A stretch of DNA of 46,455 nucleotides from an uncultured Burkholderiales bacterium (GTDB lineage: Bacteria; Pseudomonadota; Gammaproteobacteria; Burkholderiales; Burkholderiaceae_C), in NCBI GenBank assembly GCA_903844775.1, contig CAIMUZ010000089.1, forward strand, positions 1-46,455. Direction: 5' to 3'. Position 1 is the first letter of the stretch, and each line of letters opens with the position of its first letter. The notes below the pieces were generated by a model that worked only from the letters and a program-made list of their open reading frames with translations, did not search any database and had not been told where the DNA came from. Positions 19,401 through 28,517 of the stretch are shown here, piece after piece. Both the position numbers and the translations under genes were made by a program.

Positions 19401-20032
19401 CTCAATTAGACGACTTGATTCAACAACGCGTTGGCTTTTTAACAGCCTATCAAAACACGGCTTATGCCAACGTCTATGAAAACTTTGTCCAAACTGTAAA
19501 AGCAAAAGAGGACGTGTTTGGACAAACTTTGTTGACAGAAACAGTTGCCCGTCAACTTTTTAAACTGATGGCTTACAAAGACGAATACGAAGTTGCACGC
19601 TTGCACACCGATAAACAGTTCCTAGAACGCGTTAAAACCCAGTTTGAAGGCGATTTCAAGGTTTTCTATCACCTAGCCCCTCCCTTGCTTGCAAAACGCA
19701 ATGAGAAAGGCCAGCTTATCAAACAAAAAATGAGCCCTCACATGCTTCTGGTGTTTAAAGGGTTGGCCAAACTAAAGTTCCTAAGAGGCACTTTCTTTGA
19801 CATTTTCGGTCGAAGCGAAGAACGACAAACAGAAAGAGCACTCATTCAGGAATACATGGATGCCATTAAAGAAATACTGTTGTCCCTGACGCAAGAAAAC
19901 CATGCCTTGGCTGTGAACATGGCAAATGTCCCTGAACAGATCAAAGGTTTTGGTCATGTGAAAGAAAGACACATTGCGGCAGCCATGATTCAGTGGCAAA
20001 ACCACATGGATCTTTTTAGAAAATCAACTTAA
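16484..20032 (+). CDS. Indolepyruvate ferredoxin oxidoreductase (fused alpha/gamma-type subunits)
   Basis: 1182 aa; TPP/pyrimidine-binding region, Fe-S cysteine cluster 'CEGCGDCGVQSNCLS', C-terminal 'VAGVGGTGVITIGQLLGMAAH'. Confidence 0.95.
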   Translation: MNAPLPEHLRQALANVTLDDKYSLQTGHAFMSGVQALVRLPMLQQERDAAVGKKTGALISGYRGSPLGGYDQALWKAKPYLEKHNIVFQPGVNEELAATALWGTQQLGFAPPGSQKFDGVFGIWYGKGPGVDRCSDVFKHANMAGTTPWGGVLAVAGDDHVAKSSTAAHQSDHIFKACGLPVFFPASVQEVLDLGVHAIALSRFAGVWSGMKTIQEIVESSAAADIQADRVKIVLPDFEMPPGGVHIRWPDGALEQEARLFDFKWYAALAYIRANRLNHNVIEGPHDRYGIMASGKAYNDTRQALIDLGLDTAACHRLGIRVHKVSVVWPLEAHSTREFAQGLKEILVVEEKRQVIEYQLKEELYNWPDAMRPRIVGKFDGLDGDESGGEWSVPNPMAHRLLRANADLTPTLIAKALAKRLQKLDLPADILTKIEAQLQIIDAKERAQNSLVLNPAIDRTPWFCSGCPHNTSTKVPEGSRAMAGIGCHFMSLWMDRSTTGFTQMGGEGTPWIGQQHFSHEKHVFANIGDGTYFHSGILAIRQSIAAGVNITYKILYNDAVAMTGGQRIGERAEGHTVVQIAQSMRAEGAMVIKVVTDEPEKYDGVALAEGVLVHHRDELDAVQRTLREVKGCTVIIYDQTCATEKRRRRKRGTMVDPAVRVMINELVCEGCGDCGVQSNCLSIEPLETDFGRKRTINQNSCNKDTSCLKGFCPSFISIEGGQLKKKTKGTKFDVSALPELPMPTLPNLKDSVYGIVVAGVGGTGVITIGQLLGMAAHLDGLGVVTQDSAGLAQKGGATWSHVLLAQQQDQIQTTRVSMAAADLVLGCDPIVSAGKETLSRMLEGRTRVALNSHGTPTAAFVKNTLWQNPADECASEIGSTVGLASLAAFDAEKFSSHLMGDTIFINPMLLGYAWQKAWIPLSLEALRRAIELNEVAVSNNLAAFEWGRHAAHHLHLLDALVSPGHIVEFKKRPQLDDLIQQRVGFLTAYQNTAYANVYENFVQTVKAKEDVFGQTLLTETVARQLFKLMAYKDEYEVARLHTDKQFLERVKTQFEGDFKVFYHLAPPLLAKRNEKGQLIKQKMSPHMLLVFKGLAKLKFLRGTFFDIFGRSEERQTERALIQEYMDAIKEILLSLTQENHALAVNMANVPEQIKGFGHVKERHIAAAMIQWQNHMDLFRKST

Positions 20033-20039
20033 TTTAAAG

Positions 20040-20350
20040 AGGGACTTATTCTTTGTATTCTTCTTTTATATAGATTAATACATAGTAGTAGTAGATAAGG
20101 GGAGGCTTGTTCTGTGGACAAGTCTCTTTTTTCTTTATAGATCAACCAAGTAAATAACTTTGAAGGGTGTGTACCACACTGCTTCTTTGGTGTCATGGTT
20201 CTATGAACAACTTCTTTAATTTTTAAATTCTGTGGATAACTCATTGCTTATCCAAAATCTTTCCACAATGTTATTCATTGACAGATTGAAGGAAGTAAGC
20301 ACTTTTTTAGGCGTGTGCGCTCATTTTTTTAATGACAATTGATATTGCAA
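20040..20350. other. oriC: Candidate chromosomal replication origin (oriC)
   Basis: Intergenic AT-rich region with AT-rich stretch (20043-20082), TAGTAGTAGTAG (20083-20094), GC-rich GGGGAGGC (20099-20106), DnaA-box-like TGTGGACAA (20113-20121), perfect DnaA box TGTGGATAA (20231-20239), TTATCCAAA (20248-20256) and CTTTCCACA (20259-20267). parABS lies a few kb away. Confidence 0.8.
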
Positions 20351-20356
20351 TGCATG

Positions 20357-21238
20357 TCACGGCGTAAAAAGACCGGCTCTGAAATCATCGACTGCCTGCA
20401 TCAACTCTTCACGCGTATTCATCACAAAAGGACCATATTGAGCGATAGGTTCATTCAGAGGTTTCCCAGAAATTAAAAGAACCTGACTGCCAGCAGAGGC
20501 GCTAATCTCAACACCATGACCTTCATTTTGAAGGATGGCCATGCGGTGTAATTCAACAGATGTCTCTTGCTGCTCACTCACAACCGCGACCTTGCCCCGA
20601 TAAACAAAAATGAAGGCGTTGTGTTCAGGATTCAATGCTTGTTGAAAACTTGTCGTCTTTGTAAAGTGAATGTCTAAATAAAGTGGCTGAGTCGGAAATA
20701 AATGGGCGGGTCGGCAAACGGCACCTTGAACGCCTTGTACTTCGCCAGAAATGATGCGAATTTTGACGCCCTTTGTTAAATTTAATTCGGGAACCTTGTT
20801 GCTCTGAATGTCCTGATAGCCAGGCGGGCAAAGTTTCTGGTGCGATGGCAAGTTAAGCCACAACTGAAAACCCTCCATCACGCCCTCTTCTTGTTCGGGC
20901 ATTTCGCTGTGGACAACACCACGGCCCGCGGTCATCCATTGCACGCCACCGTTTTGCAACAAGCCCTCATGGCCTGCGCTATCACGATGACGCATCCGCC
21001 CGGCAATCATGTAGGTGACGGTTTCAAAACCACGATGTGGGTGGTCTGGAAAACCGCCACCGTAATCATTGGGATCATTGCTTCCAAAATTGTCCAGCAT
21101 CAGAAAGGGGTCAAGTCGCCGTTGGTGAGCCTGGGTTAAAACCCGCGTGAGCTTGACGCCATCGCCATCTCGTGTGGCTTGGCCAATGACTTGTTGTTCG
21201 ACAGATCGGCCGTGAAAGGGTGTTGAGGGAGCGGTCAT
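20357..21238 (-). CDS. Pirin family protein
   Basis: 293 aa; 'RVLTQAHQRRLDPFLMLDNFGSNDPNDYGGGFPDHPHRGFETVTYMIAGRMRHRDSAGHEGLLQNGGVQWMTAGRGVVHSEMP'. Confidence 0.96.
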   Translation of the reverse strand: MTAPSTPFHGRSVEQQVIGQATRDGDGVKLTRVLTQAHQRRLDPFLMLDNFGSNDPNDYGGGFPDHPHRGFETVTYMIAGRMRHRDSAGHEGLLQNGGVQWMTAGRGVVHSEMPEQEEGVMEGFQLWLNLPSHQKLCPPGYQDIQSNKVPELNLTKGVKIRIISGEVQGVQGAVCRPAHLFPTQPLYLDIHFTKTTSFQQALNPEHNAFIFVYRGKVAVVSEQQETSVELHRMAILQNEGHGVEISASAGSQVLLISGKPLNEPIAQYGPFVMNTREELMQAVDDFRAGLFTP

Positions 21239-21353
21239 GTTTCAGGTTTTGCGTTGGTTTCTTGATCTGTGTCATTTTCTGACGGGCAAGGTAGCTTCAA
21301 ACTGTGACGGTGTTCTTAACTCTAATCCTTGATTGTGTATTAGGAAAGATGAA

Positions 21354-21935
21354 ATGATGAAAAAAAGAAGCCTCCACATAATTCGTGATGAACATGCCTC
21401 TTTGGCCGCCATGCTTCGGTCAATGAGTCTGCTGGTTGAGCGGGGGTCCGACAAAGACCCACGTCAGTTTTTCGAAGTCATGCGTGCTATGTTGTTTTAC
21501 ATCGATGAGTTTCCAGAACAACTTCATCACCCCAAAGAGTCGAACTTATTATTCCCCAGAGTTGCCAAAAGGGCACCAGAAATGATGGGCGCCATTGATC
21601 GTCTAGAGCGAGACCACATGCACAGTGAAAAAGCCGTGCGTGACCTGCTTCATTTGCTTTTGGCTTGGGAACAAGTGGGAGCATCGCGGAAAGCAGCCTT
21701 TGTAGACGCGTTTGGCCCCTATGTAGAATCTTATCTGGAGCACATGCGGCTGGAAGAAACGCTGGTGTTGCCAGCAGCAGAAGCGGCGCTTTCTGAGGAG
21801 GACTGGGCGGCGTTGGACTTGGCATTTGATCAAAATGCCGACCCCTTGACGGGTAAATATCCGCCAGGGCCGGCCTTTGAAAAGCTCTTTAGCCGCATCG
21901 TGTCGATTGCACCTTCACCCATTGGCTTGGGTTAA
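21354..21935 (+). CDS. Hemerythrin domain-containing protein
   Basis: MMKKRSLHIIRDEHASLAAMLRSM...; HHE-type pattern 'HHPKESNLLFPRV', 'RDHMHSEKA', 'YLEHMRLEETLVLP'. Start moved to ATG behind an AGGAAAG Shine-Dalgarno; the ORF track used an upstream alternative start. Confidence 0.88.
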   Translation: MMKKRSLHIIRDEHASLAAMLRSMSLLVERGSDKDPRQFFEVMRAMLFYIDEFPEQLHHPKESNLLFPRVAKRAPEMMGAIDRLERDHMHSEKAVRDLLHLLLAWEQVGASRKAAFVDAFGPYVESYLEHMRLEETLVLPAAEAALSEEDWAALDLAFDQNADPLTGKYPPGPAFEKLFSRIVSIAPSPIGLG

Positions 21936-22039
21936 TTGACCAACTTGCGCAATGGCCGCGTTGCACCTACTATTCCAACCATAGCGCGTAAGCCAGAGCA
22001 TGATGAGTCCGGGTGCGTGTCTGGGCCTTTAAAAAGTTC

Positions 22040-23299
22040 ATGTCTCAAAACATTCGTTTTTCAACATCATTGTGGTTGGCAGTTTGCGTTTCTATGGCGG
22101 CGGCTGTGTCGCTTGGCATGACGCGATTTGCTTATGCGCTTTTGTTGCCGCCCATGCGGGATGACTTATCGTGGAGCTACACCCTCGCCGGCGCAATGAA
22201 CACGTTCAATGCCCTTGGCTATTTGGTTGGCGCGCTTATAACGCCATGGACACTTCGTCGGTTTGGTGCGGTCAGCGTCTTAATCTGGGGCGCCTTGGCG
22301 GCAACGCTTTTTATGGCCTTAACGGGGTTCATCACTGATACATCGCTCTTATTGCTGCAGCGGTTTTTAGCGGGCCTTGCAAGCGCCACCGTGTTTGTTT
22401 CGGGGGGTCTGTTGGCCGCCAGGCTGGGCGAGCAGCTGCCATCGCAATCGGGCTTGTTATTGGGCATTTACTATGGCGGAACCGGATGGGGCATTGTCTT
22501 GTCTGCGTTGGTCGTTCCAGCTTCTTTGGCTTTGGCACATGCTGAGGCCTTACCCCATCCGTGGTCATGGGCGTGGTGGTCACTGGCGGCACTTTGTTTG
22601 ATGTTGTCGGTGATGCTTGCGATCATTCGCAAACACCTGAATCGTTGGATGCCAGAACTGCCAAGCGATCCGACGCGAGCCGAGCAAAACCCCGCGCAAG
22701 CCCCGGCGTCTATCAAAGCCAGCAACACGTGGCGTCAGTGGTCTGCAGGCCTGTTGGGCTACGGATTGTTTGGCGTTGGCTACATTGGCTACATGACGTT
22801 TGTCGTGGCCTTGTTGCGCGAACAAGGCGCGACTTCCTTTGAGATTACCTTTTTCTATGCCATGCTGGGTTTGGCCGTGGTGTTGTCTTCCAGACTTTGG
22901 GCGGGCTTGTTGAATCACTATCGTGGTGGACAGGCGTTGGCACTGCTAAACGCCTTGCTCAGTGTGGCGACAATCATCCCTGCAATCACCTCTGCTTTGC
23001 CCATGATGATGTTGTCCGGCTTGTTGTTCGGCGCGGTTTTTTTGTCAATCGTGGCCTCAACCACCGCCATGGTGAAACATAACTTGCCGCCAACATCGTG
23101 GGCGTCTGGCATCAGCGCATTTACGGTGGTTTTTGCAATCGGGCAAATTGTGGGCCCTACCGTGGTGGGCTGGATTGCCGATGGCCCAGGCGGCCTACAA
23201 CGCGGCCTGTTCTTTTCTGCCGCCGCGCTGTTGCTTGGCGCGCTTATCGCTTGGCAACAAAAACCCTTGAGAGAAGACCGCTTATTGTCGGCACCTTAG
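22040..23299 (+). CDS. YbfB/YjiJ family MFS transporter
   Basis: 'MAAAVSLGMTRFAYALLLPPMRDDLSWSYTLAGAMNTFNALGYLVGAL' typical N-terminus; about 12 hydrophobic segments. Confidence 0.9.
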   Translation: MSQNIRFSTSLWLAVCVSMAAAVSLGMTRFAYALLLPPMRDDLSWSYTLAGAMNTFNALGYLVGALITPWTLRRFGAVSVLIWGALAATLFMALTGFITDTSLLLLQRFLAGLASATVFVSGGLLAARLGEQLPSQSGLLLGIYYGGTGWGIVLSALVVPASLALAHAEALPHPWSWAWWSLAALCLMLSVMLAIIRKHLNRWMPELPSDPTRAEQNPAQAPASIKASNTWRQWSAGLLGYGLFGVGYIGYMTFVVALLREQGATSFEITFFYAMLGLAVVLSSRLWAGLLNHYRGGQALALLNALLSVATIIPAITSALPMMMLSGLLFGAVFLSIVASTTAMVKHNLPPTSWASGISAFTVVFAIGQIVGPTVVGWIADGPGGLQRGLFFSAAALLLGALIAWQQKPLREDRLLSAP

Positions 23300-23337
23300 G
23301 CGACACATCCTTGCATTGGCCACGCGCGCGCAGGGGA

Positions 23338-24123
23338 TCAAACGTCATAGCCTGGGTTGTCGCGATTTAATTTTCGAAGCAAAGAGGGCCACACAAAAGA
23401 GCCACCCAGGCCACCTGTTTGAACCTTCATCGCATGCGCAACACCCGTCAAAATTTGTGGATTTATCGCCGTCAGATCGGACTTGCTTGGCTGACCAGAC
23501 AGCGCATCCACCTGAATGCGGCAGGTGTTTTCAAAGATGTACATTTGCAAGAAGGCATCCGCAATGGTATTGCCAACGGTTAACAGGCCGTGATTGCGCA
23601 GCATTAAATAGTTTGCCTTGCCAAGGTCGGTTTGCAGGCGTGTTTTTTCTTCATCACGAATGGCCACGCCTTCGTAGTCGTGATACGCGATTGAAGCCAG
23701 CACAAATGTGCTTTGCTGGCTGATGGGCAAGACGCCGTGCTGTTGCGCGCTCACCGCCACGCCGGCCCTTGTGTGCGTGTGAAGAACGCACACCGCATCG
23801 GGGCGTGCTTCGTGCACGGCGCTGTGAATGACAAAGCCCGCCGGGTTAACGGGATGTAGATTGTCTGCGTCGAGTTTGTTGCATTGCATGTCCACCTTCA
23901 CAAGGCTTGACGCGGTGATCTCATCAAACATGAGCCCGTAGGGGTTAATCAAAAACTGATGCGCATTCCCCGAAACAGAAGAAGGCAGCTTGGCGCTAAT
24001 GTGTGTGAAGACTAAATCGCTCCAACCATACAAGGCAACCAAACGATAGCAAGCGGCCAAGTCCACGCGCAATTGCCATTCGTCAAGATGAAAGCGTTCT
24101 TGTTGGCGTTGATTTGGGCTCAT
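23338..24123 (-). CDS. Class II aldolase/adducin family protein
   Basis: 261 aa; 'ACYRLVALYGWSDLVFTHISAKLP', 'VLHTHTRAGVAVSA', 'LMLRNHGLLTVG'. Confidence 0.94.
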   Translation of the reverse strand: MSPNQRQQERFHLDEWQLRVDLAACYRLVALYGWSDLVFTHISAKLPSSVSGNAHQFLINPYGLMFDEITASSLVKVDMQCNKLDADNLHPVNPAGFVIHSAVHEARPDAVCVLHTHTRAGVAVSAQQHGVLPISQQSTFVLASIAYHDYEGVAIRDEEKTRLQTDLGKANYLMLRNHGLLTVGNTIADAFLQMYIFENTCRIQVDALSGQPSKSDLTAINPQILTGVAHAMKVQTGGLGGSFVWPSLLRKLNRDNPGYDV

Positions 24124-24324
24124 GGGTCATCCTTTAAAGCATTGCCCCTGCCGCAGTGTGCAGACAAAATGGGAGGCAAGCCCTCGTTGGTCGAGCTTAT
24201 CGCGAAGCATGATTCTGTCTGAGTCGCGCATGGAACACTTGATGCAGATAAAATCAGGCTCCTGGGCCACGGGCCTCTCACGGCGCGAGCAGCGCCGGCC
24301 TCTCGGTATTGGACTGGTTATTGA

Positions 24325-26349
24325 ATGCTTTACCCACAAGAATTTGACGTGATCGTAGTCGGCGGTGGCCATGCGGGTACCGAAGCCGCGCTTGCCTCTG
24401 CGCGCATGGGCTGCAAAACGCTTTTGCTTTCGCACAATATTGAGACGCTGGGCCAGATGAGTTGCAATCCGTCCATTGGCGGAATTGGCAAGGGGCACCT
24501 GATCAAAGAGGTTGATGCTTTGGGGGGTGCAATGGCCTTGGCCACGGACGAAGGCGGTATTCAGTTTCGAATACTGAACAGCTCGAAAGGGCCGGCTGTC
24601 CGCGCCACGCGGGCTCAAGCAGATCGCATTTTGTACAAGGCCGCCATTCGTCATCGATTAGAAAACCAAGAGAATCTCTGGTTATTTCAACAAGCCGTCG
24701 ATGACCTCATGGTAGAGTCAAATGGTACGGAAGACCGCGTGGTGGGCGCTGTAACGCAAGTGGGTGTTCGCTTCCGCTCAAAAACAGTGGTTTTAACGGC
24801 GGGCACCTTTCTAGATGGCAAGATTCATGTTGGCTTAGAAAACTACGCTGCGGGCAGGGCGGGTGATCCACCGGCGGTCAGCTTGTCCGCACGATTGAAA
24901 GAGCTCAAACTGCCACAGGGCAGACTGAAAACCGGTACACCCCCAAGATTGGACGGTCGAACCATAGACTTCAGTCAGTGCCAAGAGCAGCCAGGAGACG
25001 GCATGCCAGGGGGCATGAATCCTGATTTGGGCGTTCCCGTTTTTAGCTTCATGGGGCGAGCGGAAATGCATCCGGCGCAAATGCCCTGTTGGATGACGCA
25101 CACCAATGAGCGAACGCACGACATCATCCGCTCAGGGTTTGACAGAAGCCCCATGTTTACAGGGAAAATTGAGGGTGTCGGCCCTCGTTATTGTCCAAGC
25201 GTTGAAGACAAGGTCAGCCGTTTTGCCGACAAAGACAGCCATCAAATCTTTTTAGAGCCGGAAGGCTTGACCACCCACGAGTACTATCCGAACGGCATTT
25301 CCACTAGCCTTCCATTTGACATTCAATACGCCCTTGTCCGCTCCATGAAGGGTTTGGAGAACGCGCACATCCTGCGGCCCGGTTATGCCATTGAGTACGA
25401 CTATTTTGACCCTCGCTCTTTGAAGAGCAATTTTGAGACGCGCCAAATTGGCGGTCTTTTCTTTGCGGGCCAGATCAATGGCACGACGGGCTATGAAGAG
25501 GCTGCGGCGCAAGGCTTGTTTGCTGGTATCAATGCCGCGCTGCAATGTCGCGCCTTATCGGGGCTGCCCAATGACATGGGTGGTGCTTGGTTGCCGACGC
25601 GAGACCAAGCTTATTTGGGGGTTTTGGTGGACGACCTGATTACCAAAGGCGTGACCGAGCCTTATCGAATGTTCACCAGCCGGGCTGAGTTTCGCCTTCA
25701 ACTCAGAGAGGACAACGCCGATTTGCGTTTAACCGAAGCAGGGCGCGCCATGGGCTTGGTTGATGATGCGCGGTGGACCTCTTATTGCACCAAGCGCGAG
25801 GCTGTTTCACGTGAAACAGAGCGGCTGAAGTCCACTTGGGTCAATCCGCGCAACTTGTCGGCCAATGAGTCGGAGCGAGTTTTGGGCAAGCCTATTGAGC
25901 ATGAGCACAACTTGTTCGACTTGTTGCGTCGACCCAATGTTGGTTATGGCAAGTTGGTGGGCATGGACGCGGGGCGGTTTGTCTCTCAAGATGTTTCACG
26001 TGAAACTTTGGGTGTTTTATCGGAGGCGGTGATTGAGCAGGTAGAGATTTCCGCCAAGTACTCTGGCTATATCGACCGCCAAAAAACAGAGGTGGAGCGA
26101 GCATCACACTTTGAAAACCTGAGACTGCCCGCAAAGCTGGACTACCTACAGGTTTCCTCCTTGTCTATCGAGGCGCGGCAAAAACTAGACAAGCATCGAC
26201 CTGAAACGCTTGGAATGGCGTCGCGTATTTCCGGAATCACCCCCGCAACCATCTCTTTGTTGCTCATTCATCTGAAGAGGGGTGGCTTTAAGGAGTTTAT
26301 GGCGGCAAAACCTGAGTTGGTAGAGGGCGCAGAAGGCCTTTCCACATGA
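24325..26349 (+). CDS. mnmG: tRNA uridine-5-carboxymethylaminomethyl modification enzyme MnmG (GidA)
   Basis: 674 aa; '[29 protein letters not shown]', '[23 protein letters not shown]'. Confidence 0.98.
   Translation: MLYPQEFDVIVVGGGHAGTEAALASARMGCKTLLLSHNIETLGQMSCNPSIGGIGKGHLIKEVDALGGAMALATDEGGIQFRILNSSKGPAVRATRAQADRILYKAAIRHRLENQENLWLFQQAVDDLMVESNGTEDRVVGAVTQVGVRFRSKTVVLTAGTFLDGKIHVGLENYAAGRAGDPPAVSLSARLKELKLPQGRLKTGTPPRLDGRTIDFSQCQEQPGDGMPGGMNPDLGVPVFSFMGRAEMHPAQMPCWMTHTNERTHDIIRSGFDRSPMFTGKIEGVGPRYCPSVEDKVSRFADKDSHQIFLEPEGLTTHEYYPNGISTSLPFDIQYALVRSMKGLENAHILRPGYAIEYDYFDPRSLKSNFETRQIGGLFFAGQINGTTGYEEAAAQGLFAGINAALQCRALSGLPNDMGGAWLPTRDQAYLGVLVDDLITKGVTEPYRMFTSRAEFRLQLREDNADLRLTEAGRAMGLVDDARWTSYCTKREAVSRETERLKSTWVNPRNLSANESERVLGKPIEHEHNLFDLLRRPNVGYGKLVGMDAGRFVSQDVSRETLGVLSEAVIEQVEISAKYSGYIDRQKTEVERASHFENLRLPAKLDYLQVSSLSIEARQKLDKHRPETLGMASRISGITPATISLLLIHLKRGGFKEFMAAKPELVEGAEGLST
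25803..25818. promoter_or_regulatory. parS: parS site TGTTTCACGTGAAACA (exact consensus)
   Basis: Perfect 16-bp palindrome inside mnmG (codes V-S-R-E-T). Confidence 0.95.
25992..26007. promoter_or_regulatory. parS: parS site TGTTTCACGTGAAACT (15/16)
   Basis: Second near-perfect parS in mnmG, again coding VSRET. Confidence 0.92.
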
Positions 26350-27041
26350 TCGATGGGGGCACTGATTCTTCGGGGCGGTTGGCCAAGGTCTTGTCGGAGG
26401 GGGTTTCTGAACTGGGTTTGACCTTGAAAGATGCAAAACAGGCCCAGCTGTTGAGCTACATGTCGCTCATTCAAAAGTGGAACAAGGTTTATAACTTGAC
26501 CGCTCTTCGAAGCCCAGAGGAAATATTGACCCACCATTTGCTCGACAGTTTGTCTGCCGTTGCCCCTTTGTCGCGAGAGCTTGAACGGATTCAAATAGGA
26601 GTTTTGGACGAGCCCTCTTTATTGGATGTTGGTTCGGGCGGGGGATTGCCAGGCGTCGTGATTGCGATTTGCTGCCCTCATGTCAAAGTCACGTGTGTTG
26701 ATGCGGTTTCTAAGAAGTCAGCCTTTGTTCAGCAGGTGGCCGCAAGTTTGAAGCTGTCCAATTTGAAGGGCGTTCATTCAAGGGTTGAAAATTTAACAGG
26801 CCCATTTGATGTCGTCTGCTCTCGGGCATTTGCCGCTTTGCCTGACTTTGTGTCTTGGTCGGTCAATGCTTTGTCGGATGCGGGTGTTTGGATGGCCATG
26901 AAAGGCAAGCGACCGACCGAAGAACTTGCTGCTTTACCGCCCTTTGCTTCGGTGTTTCACGTGGAACCACTGCAAGTTCCCGGTCTTGATGCTGAGAGAT
27001 GCATCGTGTGGATGAAAAAATCGTCTGGATTGACGGAATAG
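26346..27041 (+). CDS. rsmG: 16S rRNA (guanine527-N7)-methyltransferase RsmG (GidB)
   Basis: 231 aa; '[29 protein letters not shown]', '[17 protein letters not shown]'; 4-bp overlap with mnmG. Confidence 0.97.
   Translation: MIDGGTDSSGRLAKVLSEGVSELGLTLKDAKQAQLLSYMSLIQKWNKVYNLTALRSPEEILTHHLLDSLSAVAPLSRELERIQIGVLDEPSLLDVGSGGGLPGVVIAICCPHVKVTCVDAVSKKSAFVQQVAASLKLSNLKGVHSRVENLTGPFDVVCSRAFAALPDFVSWSVNALSDAGVWMAMKGKRPTEELAALPPFASVFHVEPLQVPGLDAERCIVWMKKSSGLTE
26953..26968. promoter_or_regulatory. parS: parS-like site TGTTTCACGTGGAACC (14/16)
   Basis: Inside the 3' end of rsmG (codes V-F-H-V-E-P); two mismatches to consensus. Confidence 0.75.
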
Positions 27042-27096
27042 GCAAGCGTGATTTCGTTTTCGCCCATTACACTTGGGCTAAATAAGAAAGCCTTGC

Positions 27097-27711
27097 ATGT
27101 TTGGAATCTCTGATTACGGTGCCTTTGTGGCCGCTTTTGTGCTTCTTTTGTTTTTGCCTGGACCCGGTAACTTGGCTTTGATTGCCTCTACAGGCAGTGG
27201 TGGAATGAGGGGCGGTGTTGCCTCGGTCATGGGCTTGTTACTGGGTGATCAAATATTATTGTGGATGACGGTGGCGGGTGTGGCAGCCCTTCTTCAGACC
27301 TATCCTCATTTGTTCTTGGCCTTGCAGTGGGTGGGCGCTGCCTATTTGGCCTTGTTGGGTGCTCGAATGGTTTGGGCCAAGCCAGGCGAGGGCCCCACAC
27401 TTAACATAACACCCGGAAAATATTTCAAAGAAACCATGTTCATTACCTTGCTCAACCCCAAGGCCATCATGTTTTACTTCGCGTTTTTCCCACAGTTCAT
27501 CGACCCAACGCAACACCTGGGAATGATTACGTTCTCATTCATGGCGGCAACCATTGCTGTTTTGGGCTTTGTGTATTGTTTTGGTGTGGTGTTGATCACT
27601 CACACCATGGCTGAACGAATTCGCGCCAATCCAAAAGTTTCCGGGTTTTTGCAAAAAGTAGCCGGACTGTGTTTGATTGGATTCGGCCTGAAATTGGCCT
27701 TGGGCAAATAA
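27097..27711 (+). CDS. LysE family translocator
   Basis: 204 aa; 'LFLPGPGNLALIASTGSGGMRGGVASVMGLLLGD', 'TLLNPKAIMFYFAFFPQF'. Confidence 0.93.
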   Translation: MFGISDYGAFVAAFVLLLFLPGPGNLALIASTGSGGMRGGVASVMGLLLGDQILLWMTVAGVAALLQTYPHLFLALQWVGAAYLALLGARMVWAKPGEGPTLNITPGKYFKETMFITLLNPKAIMFYFAFFPQFIDPTQHLGMITFSFMAATIAVLGFVYCFGVVLITHTMAERIRANPKVSGFLQKVAGLCLIGFGLKLALGK

Positions 27712-27743
27712 ACGCTTCAACTGAAAATTAAGAAGAGTAAGTC

Positions 27744-28514
27744 ATGGCAAAAATTTTCTGTGTTGCAAATCAAAAGGGCGGTGTTGGCAAGACAACGTCA
27801 GCGGTTAATTTGGCCGCCGGTTTGGCCCAGGTCGGGCAGCGGGTTTTGTTGGTTGACTTGGATCCGCAGGGTAACGCCACCATGGGTTCAGGTGTCGACA
27901 AACGACAGTTGGAACTCAGTGTTTACGATGTTTTGTTGGAGTCTGCCACCCTCCATGAGGCGGCCATTTTTTCAGAAAAATGTGGTTATCACGTCTTGGG
28001 CGCCAACCGCGAATTAGCGGGCGCAGAGGTAGAGTTGGTCGACCTTGAAAGGCGCGACCAACGCTTAAAGTTGGCGCTCGATGTCGTGGACAAAGACTTC
28101 GATTTCATCCTCGTCGACTGCCCACCTTCTTTGTCCATGCTCACCTTGAATGGCTTGTGTGCTGCCAATGGTGTCATTGTGCCGATGCAATGTGAGTATT
28201 TTGCTTTGGAGGGCCTCACTGATTTAGTGAACACCATCAAACAAGTTCATGCCAATTTGAACCCTGATTTGAAAATCATCGGCTTACTTCGTGTCATGTT
28301 TGATCCCCGAATTACCTTGCAACAACAAGTGAGCGAACAGCTCAAAGCGCACTTTGGCGACAAAGTTTTTAACACGGTCATACCGCGCAATGTGCGTTTA
28401 GCGGAGGCGCCAAGTTACGGCTTGCCGGGCGTGGTGTTTGATCCTTCGGCCAAAGGCAGTCAAGCATTTGTCGAGTTTGCCAAAGAGCTGGTGGAACGCA
28501 TACCCACGCTTTAA
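27744..28514 (+). CDS. parA: Chromosome partitioning ATPase ParA (Soj)
   Basis: 256 aa; deviant Walker A 'CVANQKGGVGKTTSAVNLAAGLA', 'VLLVDLDPQGNATMGSG'. Confidence 0.97.
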   Translation: MAKIFCVANQKGGVGKTTSAVNLAAGLAQVGQRVLLVDLDPQGNATMGSGVDKRQLELSVYDVLLESATLHEAAIFSEKCGYHVLGANRELAGAEVELVDLERRDQRLKLALDVVDKDFDFILVDCPPSLSMLTLNGLCAANGVIVPMQCEYFALEGLTDLVNTIKQVHANLNPDLKIIGLLRVMFDPRITLQQQVSEQLKAHFGDKVFNTVIPRNVRLAEAPSYGLPGVVFDPSAKGSQAFVEFAKELVERIPTL

Positions 28515-28517
28515 GGC

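Noticed and set aside
20029-20244. 71-aa minus-strand ORF across the intergenic region
   Set aside because: Overlaps DnaA boxes and the AT-rich tract, low-complexity translation, no recognisable family; better explained as non-coding oriC-like DNA.
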